Below, one piece after another: positions 1-5,085 of a DNA stretch of 5,085 nucleotides. Location of the stretch: NCBI GenBank assembly GCA_012512355.1, contig JAAZEI010000280.1, positions 1-5,085 of the forward strand, read 5' to 3'. Source of the DNA: Clostridiales bacterium (lineage in GTDB: Bacteria > Bacillota > Clostridia > Christensenellales > Aristaeellaceae). The translations under genes were made by a program, and so were the position numbers. Numbering within the stretch: the stretch's first letter is position 1; the number at the start of each line of letters is the position of its first letter. The notes below the pieces were generated by a model that was not told where the DNA came from, ran no database searches, and saw only the letters and a program-made list of their open reading frames with translations.

Positions 1-1260
1 ACCAATCCTTACTATGTCAACATCCGCAGTGGCGCTTCAATCCGGGATGCCATCATCGGCCAAGCCGATCCTGGAGCTGTTTACCCCTGTATCAGTACAG
101 CAGCGAGCGGCTGGTACCTCATTCTGCTCGATGATGGCCGTTCAGGCTACGTATCTGCGAATATTACAACATTTACACCCGGCAATGATGGGTATCAGCC
201 TATCACGCCTCCCAATCAGTATCAGGTACAAGTCCCTATATATTACAGGGACGCTATGGGCAACATGCTGTATACAGACTATATCAACCTGTATACGGGA
301 AGCCGACTCATTGAACCTAATAAAAACTTGCTGCCGGGCTACAGGCTCCTGGGGCCAAACAACGTAGTGGTTTCTGTGTCCTCAAGCCTTGTAGCGATGC
401 CTTCAAGCGTTACTTTTCTATTTTCGTCCCAGCAAAATGTCACACCGCCACCGGCACCCACCGCGGTGCCCGCGACCCCAACCCCTGTGCCTCAAGACAG
501 ACCCGCATATGTGCCGGTTCAGTACATAGGGCCTCAGGGTGAAGTGTTCTACAGCACGAGTTTGACACTGTGGCGAGGGACCAATTACATACAGCCCCAG
601 TACAGCGCGGTACCTGCCGGGTATGTTTTGTCAAGTTCTTCCAGCGTGGCGGTCAGCGTCAATGCATATGGCCAGGCGACGCCCTCTGTTGTCGTCTTTG
701 TGTTCAGACAAAGAGATCCGGTGCAGACACCAGCACCAACAGCTGTTCCCACCCCGCGTCCTCAACCCACGCAAAGGCCTGTGCCGCCTGCCACAGAAGC
801 AGGGTATTTGCCTGATTTTGTGAAAACCAAACCGATTAAGGGAAGCTATCCTGTTTATACAGGACCGGGCGAAGGGTACTACCGTGTTGGCAATGCCACA
901 TTGGGCGGCGGAACCATCAGGGTGTATGGCCAGGAAAATGGCTGGGTCCTGATTGGCTATGGTTTATCCAATGGCGGCTATCGCATTGGCTTTGTTTCGA
1001 TGAGCGCCATTGCGCAGGATATCAATCCAGAACCGCTTCAACTGACATACACCGCCAAGAACAACGTTTCAGCCTCACTGTTTGTTGATGATCCGATTGT
1101 CAGTAAAAACAGAGAGCTGAGCAAACGCTATGAGGGCGGCAGTCCATTCTACTTCTTGGCTTATCTCAATGATTTCTGGGCCTATGTTGAAATAGAAAAC
1201 TTCGAAGGAACAGGTCAGCCTGCCAGAGGCTTTGTCAGCAGGAGAAGCCTGGGGGTGTAA
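1..1260 (+). CDS. Modular SH3/MucBP-like cell-surface protein, 5'-truncated
   Basis: The frame is open from base 1 to the TAA at 1258-1260, giving 419 visible residues; the N-terminus and any signal peptide lie outside the window. The Met at base 256 is internal, because the coding signal and a domain continue upstream of it. Domains in visible numbering: an SH3-like module at about 4-58 (YYVNIRSGAS, then GWYLILLDDGRSGYV); two related MucBP-like repeats at 78-143 and 171-236, each starting VP(I/V)xY, with a central (P)xGY and a final hydrophobic strand (VTFLF, VVFVF); Pro/Thr-rich linkers at 148-168 and 239-264, both containing PAPTAVP; an SH3-like module at 276-337 (YPVYTGPGEGYYR, then GWVLIGY); and a last SH3-like module at 347-419 (FWAYVEIE, ARGFV). 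SH3b and MucBP modules usually bind cell-wall or surface ligands, so a secreted or wall-associated role is inferred. No catalytic domain, LPXTG motif or C-terminal membrane anchor is visible; an enzyme domain could lie upstream. The architecture is fairly sure, the function unknown. Confidence 0.82.
   Translation, partial: TNPYYVNIRSGASIRDAIIGQADPGAVYPCISTAASGWYLILLDDGRSGYVSANITTFTPGNDGYQPITPPNQYQVQVPIYYRDAMGNMLYTDYINLYTGSRLIEPNKNLLPGYRLLGPNNVVVSVSSSLVAMPSSVTFLFSSQQNVTPPPAPTAVPATPTPVPQDRPAYVPVQYIGPQGEVFYSTSLTLWRGTNYIQPQYSAVPAGYVLSSSSSVAVSVNAYGQATPSVVVFVFRQRDPVQTPAPTAVPTPRPQPTQRPVPPATEAGYLPDFVKTKPIKGSYPVYTGPGEGYYRVGNATLGGGTIRVYGQENGWVLIGYGLSNGGYRIGFVSMSAIAQDINPEPLQLTYTAKNNVSASLFVDDPIVSKNRELSKRYEGGSPFYFLAYLNDFWAYVEIENFEGTGQPARGFVSRRSLGV
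148..708 (+). repeat. Duplicated MucBP-like repeat plus Pro/Thr linker (protein level)
   Basis: Two tandem copies of a roughly 66-residue module lie within the first coding region, at about bases 232-429 and 511-708. They share spacing and key positions: VP(I/V), an aromatic-rich strand, a G two to three residues before a second strand, PGY or AGY in the middle, a Ser/Val-rich stretch, and a terminal VTFLF or VVFVF strand. Each is followed by a Pro/Thr-rich linker that starts with PAPTAVP. The DNA copies have diverged, so this is an old domain duplication and not a recent tandem repeat. The MucBP assignment rests on pattern only. Confidence 0.55.
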
Positions 1261-1308
1261 ACGCTGCTTGCCAGGTTTCTCAAACTTGATATTTTTTCCA
1301 GTCTAAAT

Positions 1309-1340
1309 AAAGAATCCGCAGTTTAAACCGCGGATTCTTT
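1309..1340. terminator. Bidirectional intrinsic terminator between convergent genes
   Basis: A perfect 11-bp stem, AAAGAATCCGC paired with GCGGATTCTTT, encloses a 10-nt loop that itself contains the palindrome GTTTAAAC, so the stem can extend past one mismatch. On the + strand the stem runs into TTTTATT; on the - strand it runs into TTTATTT. Both are modest U-rich tails, fitting one hairpin that serves both converging genes. The downstream arm overlaps the first base of the minus-strand gene's stop codon (TAA at 1342-1340), so no sequence is left between that gene and its terminator. Confidence 0.85.
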
Positions 1341-2461
1341 TATTCTACTTCTGCAGCCACGTCAGCCGGGTCCGGCGGCTGCGGGGCCATGGGAGCATTA
1401 TCTTTTTCGTGTTTGTGTATCGTCATGCTATCCCACTTGAGCGCAGCTTTGACCAAAGCCAGCAGCACTGTCATGATGGGAACACCCAGGATCATGCCGG
1501 GAATGCCCATGACAGAGCCAAAAAACATGACAGAGAACATGACAACCAAAGGATGCAGTCCAACCCGCTCAGAGAGTATTCGGGGCGTGATCAGGTTTGA
1601 TTCTGTTTGCTGAATGATAATAATAAGGATAATGACCCAGAGCGCTTTGATAGGAGTTGGGCCGATGAGGGCGAGCATCACCGGCAGCATAGCACCGATA
1701 TATGGACCGAAATAGGGGATGAGATCAAAGAGCCCTGAAACAATGCCGATGGTTAAAACATTGGGGATGCCAATCGCCATGCAGCCCAGGGCTGTTAATA
1801 AGCCGACAAAAAAACTGATAATTATTTTACCTTTTACATAGCCTGTCAGCAGTTTATGCAAATTACCGCCTATTTCTTTGATGCGGGAACGCAGCGGTTC
1901 GCGAATGACTGCCGCGGTATCACGCAGAATCATATCTTTATCCTTGAGCATGTAAAAAGTAATCACCGGAATGAGGAAAACATCCAGCAGGCTGTTGAGG
2001 GATGCAATGGCGCGCTTAATGCCGTCGCTCAAAATATTCAGACCGGTATCGAGCAGTTCGCTGACAGTATTCTGAACATTCAAGCTGTTTCCAAACCACC
2101 CTTCAACCGTATGAATCAGTTCATCAAACAATTTTCTCAGGGTCCCAATATTTAGAGACAATCTGCGGATGAGGACGGTAGCGTCGCTGATGACATTGGG
2201 AATAAAATAAGCAAAAAAGATAAGAAGCCCCACAAAAATCAGCAGCACCGATAACAGGGATGACCAAAATCTTTTTACGCCCCGCTTTTGAAGCATATTG
2301 ATGAATGGGTTGAGCAGATAGGAAAATATAGAGGCATAGATGAACGGGCTGAGCGTACCCATTAAACTTCTGCGGACATTATAAACAAATAAAGTAAAGA
2401 GAAGCATAACAATAACCAAACTGATGGTACGCTTGTTTCTTGTGAGCCAATTGCTTTCCAT
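1340..2461 (-). CDS. AI-2E/PerM-family (UPF0118) transporter-like membrane protein
   Basis: This encodes 373 residues, the usual size for the family. Hydrophobic segments lie at about 11-29, 36-55, 66-90, 155-180, 211-240, 241-270, 272-290 and 305-345. A soluble, amphipathic section at about 91-154 sits between the third and fourth, as expected for the fold. Family signatures in the C-terminal half are PYFGPYIG (249-256), QQTESNLITPRI (284-295) and VGLHPLVVM (300-308). The tail after 350 is hydrophilic and Pro/acid-rich (PQPPDPADVAAEVE). The ATG is supported by GGGAGG with a 5-nt gap. The family includes E. coli TqsA, linked to AI-2 export, and a Na+/H+ antiporter-like branch in Bacillus-type organisms. 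The substrate cannot be read from sequence, and the family name is not evidence of quorum sensing here. It is probably single-cistron: it ends at the shared terminator and starts divergently from the VanW gene. Confidence 0.93.
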   Translation of the reverse strand: MESNWLTRNKRTISLVIVMLLFTLFVYNVRRSLMGTLSPFIYASIFSYLLNPFINMLQKRGVKRFWSSLLSVLLIFVGLLIFFAYFIPNVISDATVLIRRLSLNIGTLRKLFDELIHTVEGWFGNSLNVQNTVSELLDTGLNILSDGIKRAIASLNSLLDVFLIPVITFYMLKDKDMILRDTAAVIREPLRSRIKEIGGNLHKLLTGYVKGKIIISFFVGLLTALGCMAIGIPNVLTIGIVSGLFDLIPYFGPYIGAMLPVMLALIGPTPIKALWVIILIIIIQQTESNLITPRILSERVGLHPLVVMFSVMFFGSVMGIPGMILGVPIMTVLLALVKAALKWDSMTIHKHEKDNAPMAPQPPDPADVAAEVE

Positions 2462-2466
2462 GCTTT

Positions 2467-2472
2467 CCTCCC
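2467..2472 (-). promoter_or_regulatory. Ribosome binding site of the AI-2E-family gene
   Basis: Read on the minus strand this is GGGAGG, followed by AAAGC and then ATG (2461-2459). The strong Shine-Dalgarno match at a 5-nt gap fixes the start. Confidence 0.85.
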
Positions 2473-2516
2473 AAAATTAACGGATTAAACAGATGGATTT
2501 GAAATCTATGCAATGC

Positions 2517-2525
2517 ATTCTATCA
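2517..2525 (-). promoter_or_regulatory. Probable extended -10 promoter of the AI-2E-family gene
   Basis: On the minus strand this reads TGATAGAAT, matching the extended -10 pattern TGnTAnAAT. No good -35 lies 16-18 bp upstream (TATTCA is the best at 17 bp), as is common for extended -10 promoters. Transcription would start near 2510, giving a leader of about 49 nt before the ATG. The 16-bp palindrome at 2545-2560 touches the upstream edge of its -35 region, so the promoter is well placed for control from that site. Confidence 0.5.
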
Positions 2526-2544
2526 TAAGCATCCAAGCGTGAAT

Positions 2545-2560
2545 AGCGTCATATGACGCT
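2545..2560. promoter_or_regulatory. 16-bp perfect palindrome, candidate operator
   Basis: AGCGTCATATGACGCT is a perfect 8+8 inverted repeat with no spacer. It lies between two divergent promoters, 3 bp upstream of the forward -35 and at the edge of the reverse -35 region. A third AGCGT half-site lies at 2536-2540, in direct orientation 9 bp before the first half, inside the spacer of the reverse promoter. Such a site suits a dimeric helix-turn-helix repressor. The TetR-type gene at 4307-5020, in the downstream operon, is the obvious candidate ligand (inference). No U-tract follows, so a terminator is unlikely. Confidence 0.6.
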
Positions 2561-2563
2561 TGC

Positions 2564-2592
2564 TTGACAGGTGAATCGCTCAAAGTTACAAT
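2564..2592 (+). promoter_or_regulatory. Near-consensus sigma-A-type promoter of the VanW-TetR operon
   Basis: TTGACA (2564-2569) and TACAAT (2587-2592) are separated by exactly 17 bp: a perfect -35 and a five-of-six -10. Transcription should start near 2598-2600, leaving a short leader of about 17 nt that holds the GGGAGGGG ribosome binding site. The promoter lies inside the longest possible VanW reading frame (open from GTG 2571), which argues against that upstream start. With elements this strong the operon would be highly expressed unless repressed. Confidence 0.8.
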
Positions 2593-2603
2593 CTGCTATG
2601 AAT

Positions 2604-2611
2604 GGGAGGGG
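2604..2611 (+). promoter_or_regulatory. Ribosome binding site that sets the VanW-protein start
   Basis: GGGAGGGG lies 6 nt (counted from its GGAGG core) before TTG 2616 and 9 nt before TTG 2619. The other two genes whose starts are visible have GGAGG-to-start gaps of 5 and 7 nt, which slightly favours 2616. Neither GTG 2571 nor ATG 2598 has a comparable site. Confidence 0.75.
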
Positions 2612-2615
2612 TAAA

Positions 2616-4292
2616 TTGTTGAGGGGCAAGCGCAATAGGCGCAGCGACAGACACCAAGCTGTGCAGCATGATTCCGGGCTGATGCCCTACCCGGGGCATT
2701 CACAGGACCTTTTGCAGATTGAAGGTTTTGTTCAGGCACCAAATATACAGGATGCCTTAGATTTCATGGCCTTGCCCGATGATACCCTCATGGAGGATGA
2801 CCTCTATTCTTTGGGGCCGACAGCGCCAATAGAGACTGAAAATTTCGAAAAAATACAAACAGAGACTGTCCCCGTGAAGCATTCACATGGCGGCCTTTAT
2901 TCTCTGTTACTTATTGGCTGTTCCTTGGCTCTGTTTTTTATAGCAGGTTTTGTTTTTTGGCTTTATCAGCCCAAAGCAGCATTTGAGTCACGCAAAGCAT
3001 TTCTTTCGCAGGATATTATTTTTGATGGCATAAAAATTGATGGGCTTGATGTGGGAGGGCTGACACGGTCTGAGGCTTTGCGAAAGCTTCAACAGTCACA
3101 TAATGAGCAGCAAAATGATCTGCAGCTGAGCGTTGAGGTGGATGGCGCGACCTTTATGATAACCAACCAGCAGCTGCCTTATGGCCGCAACACGATGGAC
3201 ATCATCGATGCCGCTTTTGCCGTTGGCAGACAGGGCTATCCCTGGATGATAGGTTCTGACAAAACACCTTTTGAAATTCGCTATGAACACACCAGGCATA
3301 TCGGGGAGACCGGCGCCCAGTTTGAGACAAAAACTGCGGTTTCGCAGGAGGCTGTGACAAATCTGCTCAATCTGCTTGCACAGAAAGTAAACAGAAATCC
3401 TCAGAATGCGCAGCTGGCCAGCTTTGATTTTGAAACGCGTTCATTTAGCGTCAGCCGAGATATGACAGGGATCAGGCTTGACTTCATCGCATCGGCTGAA
3501 GCTGTCTTGAACATATTAAATACAGGGCAGCGGCAGGCTCATATCAGCCTTCCCACTGAAGTTTTATTGCCGCAAATAACGGCAGTTGAGCTTCAAAACA
3601 GCCTGAGCCTCCTTTCTTCTTTTTCTACCCGGACAAGTGCTGATGAATTGCGCAATACCAACATCGCTCTGGCTGCCCGTGCCATCCATGGCATGGCGCT
3701 GATGCCCGGAGAAAGCTTTTCTTTTAATCAGGCTGTCGGTCAGCGTACGGTGCAGCGCGGCTATCAATTGGCACCCGCTATTGCAGGCGGCGTTTTATTT
3801 GACGATATAGGCGGGGGTATATGCCAGGTCTCCAGCACGCTGTTTAATGCAGCGGCCTTGGCGAACATGAGCATCATAACCCGAGAACCCCATGCCTGGC
3901 CTGTTTCTTATGTTGAGAAGGGGCTTGATGCAACGGTGAACTGGCCCAACATCGATTTTAGTTTTAGCAATGATACCAAATCACCCGTTTTCATCGTGAC
4001 ATCTTTTAAAAACCGTGATTTAAGCATAGAGTTTTATGGAATGCGCAAGGAGGAAGGGGAAAGCTTGCGTCTTGAAACTGCCACCATCTCAACCAAGCAG
4101 CCCCCCGGTTCACCAAAATACCAGCAAAACCCAAATCTCCTCCCGGGTGAACAACGTGAATTGAAAAAAGCAAGAAGCGGCTTTGTTGTAGATACTTACC
4201 GGATATATCTGCGCGATGGTCAGGAATTCAAAAGAGACAAGCTGTTTTCTTCAGTTTACCCGATGGTACAGCAAGTGATTGAATATAATTAA
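2616..4292 (+). CDS. VanW-domain membrane-anchored envelope protein
   Basis: From TTG 2616 the protein has 558 residues. Domains in that numbering: an unusual cytoplasmic-type tail at 1-92, basic first (LLRGKRNRRSDRH) and then acidic (DDTLMEDD); one membrane segment at about 93-117 (SLLLIGCSLALFFIAGFVFW); PG_binding_4-like sequence at about 135-320, opening with DGIKIDGLDVGGLTRSEA; a VanW domain at about 335-475 with the hallmark GGGICQVSSTLFNA at 399-412, REPHAWPVSYV, and GLDATVNW; and a C-terminal segment at about 485-555 that resembles a G5 domain (LPGEQRE, then YRIYLRDGQEFKRDKL). No cleavable signal is seen, so a type II topology with the VanW part outside is inferred. Related VanW/YoaR-type proteins are widespread in Gram-positives and their biochemical role is unclear; this alone does not mean vancomycin resistance, and no vanA/B-type ligase or vanRS genes lie beside it. 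It heads an operon with the TetR-type gene 14 bp downstream. An alternative start is TTG 2619; GTG 2571 and ATG 2598 are less likely. Confidence 0.9.
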   Translation: MLRGKRNRRSDRHQAVQHDSGLMPYPGHSQDLLQIEGFVQAPNIQDALDFMALPDDTLMEDDLYSLGPTAPIETENFEKIQTETVPVKHSHGGLYSLLLIGCSLALFFIAGFVFWLYQPKAAFESRKAFLSQDIIFDGIKIDGLDVGGLTRSEALRKLQQSHNEQQNDLQLSVEVDGATFMITNQQLPYGRNTMDIIDAAFAVGRQGYPWMIGSDKTPFEIRYEHTRHIGETGAQFETKTAVSQEAVTNLLNLLAQKVNRNPQNAQLASFDFETRSFSVSRDMTGIRLDFIASAEAVLNILNTGQRQAHISLPTEVLLPQITAVELQNSLSLLSSFSTRTSADELRNTNIALAARAIHGMALMPGESFSFNQAVGQRTVQRGYQLAPAIAGGVLFDDIGGGICQVSSTLFNAAALANMSIITREPHAWPVSYVEKGLDATVNWPNIDFSFSNDTKSPVFIVTSFKNRDLSIEFYGMRKEEGESLRLETATISTKQPPGSPKYQQNPNLLPGEQRELKKARSGFVVDTYRIYLRDGQEFKRDKLFSSVYPMVQQVIEYN

Positions 4293-4294
4293 AC

Positions 4295-4300
4295 GGAGGA
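4295..4300 (+). promoter_or_regulatory. Ribosome binding site of the TetR-type gene
   Basis: GGAGGA lies 6 nt before ATG 4307, inside the 14-bp gap after the VanW stop codon. With no promoter or terminator visible in that gap, the two genes are probably co-transcribed. Confidence 0.85.
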
Positions 4301-4306
4301 CACTAT

Positions 4307-5020
4307 ATGTTAAAGGGCGAGAGGCGCAAGGCCGAAATATTGAAGGCATCTTCGGAGCTTTTTGCCCAAAAGGGATATCAAAAAACCACTCTGCAGGATA
4401 TTCTAGACAGCGTAAAGTGTTCCAAAGGCAGTTTTTATCACCATTTTGATAGCAAGCTTCAAGTCCTGGAAGCATTGGCCCTTGAGCATACGCAGCAGGA
4501 CTATCTGGATTTTAGATCTGCCTGTCCCAAAACCATTTTGGAAGAGCTTAATTTGTTGCTATATTTCAGCTCTCCCTTCAGGCTCAGGGAAGTGCAATAC
4601 ACCGCTGCTCTGCTGGGGCTGGGCATCAGGCAGGAAGGCGCTATCATTGCGGCTCATATTCGTGAAGCGCGAAAAACAGCTTTTTATGATGACTTAAAAG
4701 CGATTTTACGCAGACTGCAGCAGGAAGGTCTGGCTTTTTTTAGCAACGAAACCCTGCCGGAGCTGCTGTGGGATACCCATATGATGTTTTGTGATACCTT
4801 GCTGATGGAAAATTGCAGGTTAATTATTTCAGGCGGCACACCCGGCAGCCGTATTTTACAGATGCTGCAGGCATCGCGGTTTATTTGGGAAAGGCTGATC
4901 GATCTGCCTTATGGCTGTGTAGAGATTATTTCGGCGGATGAACTGATGCAGACACTCCAAGAAGCTTCAAATATCATTCGTCTTGAGCAGGAACAGCTGC
5001 GTTTTGATAAAATCAAGTAG
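4307..5020 (+). CDS. TetR/AcrR-family transcriptional regulator
   Basis: This encodes 237 residues, slightly longer than the typical 190-220 of the family. The N-terminal helix-turn-helix at about 6-52 is textbook: ILKASSELFAQKGYQKTT, then LQDIL, then the recognition-helix region CSKGSFYHHFDSK at 38-50. The rest (about 55-237) is predicted helical with no family-specific signature I can name; this is the ligand-binding and dimerisation part, and the inducer is unknown. It contains several cysteines (C73, C162, C170, C204). The protein probably represses transcription as a dimer and releases DNA on binding a small molecule (family knowledge). Its likely target is the palindrome at 2545-2560 upstream of its own operon, which would make it autoregulatory (inference). 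No terminator is seen after the stop, so the operon may continue beyond the window. Confidence 0.93.
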   Translation: MLKGERRKAEILKASSELFAQKGYQKTTLQDILDSVKCSKGSFYHHFDSKLQVLEALALEHTQQDYLDFRSACPKTILEELNLLLYFSSPFRLREVQYTAALLGLGIRQEGAIIAAHIREARKTAFYDDLKAILRRLQQEGLAFFSNETLPELLWDTHMMFCDTLLMENCRLIISGGTPGSRILQMLQASRFIWERLIDLPYGCVEIISADELMQTLQEASNIIRLEQEQLRFDKIK

Positions 5021-5085
5021 AGCAAAACAGATGATTCAAAGCATAATCTTTTCCCGTGAGCGCTTAACTTGTCAAGACTAAAGCA

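Noticed and set aside
256..258. ATG 256 as the start of the first gene
   Set aside because: The same frame is open to base 1 and encodes an SH3-like domain and the beginning of a MucBP-like repeat upstream, so this Met is internal.
440..815. Overlapping open frames inside the surface-protein gene and within the other genes
   Set aside because: They lack ribosome binding sites and recognisable domains, and lie wholly inside well-supported genes in other frames.
1340..2461. Quorum-sensing (AI-2) system
   Set aside because: The family name comes from one studied member. No luxS or AI-2 receptor gene is in the window, and the substrate of this protein is unknown.
2512..2519. AATGCATT 8-bp palindrome as an operator
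   Set aside because: It is short, AT-rich and easily expected by chance; the 16-bp palindrome nearby is the stronger candidate.
2571..2615. GTG 2571 or ATG 2598 as the VanW start
   Set aside because: Neither has a good ribosome binding site, and the strong promoter at 2564-2592 would start transcripts at or downstream of them.
2616..4292. Vancomycin-resistance cluster
   Set aside because: VanW-domain proteins are common outside such clusters, and no ligase, dehydrogenase, dipeptidase or two-component genes are nearby.
5033..5052. Terminator after the TetR-type gene
   Set aside because: GATT and AATC can pair in only 4 bp with an 8-nt loop before CTTTT; this is too weak to call.
5070..5075. 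Minus-strand TTGACA near the right edge as a promoter
   Set aside because: The -35 match is good, but no acceptable -10 lies 16-19 bp downstream and no minus-strand gene follows it.

Overview
The window looks like chromosomal DNA of a Gram-positive, probably clostridial (Firmicutes/Bacillota) bacterium. The evidence is strong GGAGG-type ribosome binding sites, a near-consensus sigma-A-type promoter, a TTG start, bacterial SH3 and MucBP-like surface modules, and a VanW-family membrane protein. GC content is intermediate. The species cannot be named from the sequence.

Layout. Bases 1-1260 hold the 3' part of a modular, probably extracellular protein on the + strand. It has an SH3-like domain, two MucBP-like repeats joined by Pro/Thr-rich linkers, and two more SH3-like domains; its start lies outside the window. 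It converges on a minus-strand gene (1340-2461) for an AI-2E/PerM-family membrane protein. One perfect 11-bp hairpin at 1309-1340 can terminate both. Divergent from the AI-2E-type gene, on the + strand, is a two-gene unit: a VanW-domain membrane-anchored protein (2616-4292) and, 14 bp later, a TetR/AcrR-type regulator (4307-5020). The last 65 bases show no supported feature.

The control region at 2462-2615 is the most informative non-coding stretch. It contains a near-perfect promoter toward the VanW gene (TTGACA, 17 bp, TACAAT) and a probable extended -10 promoter toward the AI-2E-type gene. Between them lies a perfect 16-bp palindrome, AGCGTCATATGACGCT. The forward promoter overlaps the longest open version of the VanW reading frame, so the real start is probably TTG at 2616 (or 2619), preceded by a strong GGGAGGGG.

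How the parts may work together (inference): the palindrome is a good candidate operator for the TetR-type protein, which would then control its own operon and perhaps the divergent membrane protein. VanW/PG-binding modules and SH3/MucBP modules both point to the cell envelope, but the three transcription units are not shown to be one pathway. All protein families here are known ones. I see no mobile element, CRISPR array, tRNA or rRNA, and no clear sign of a wholly new system.
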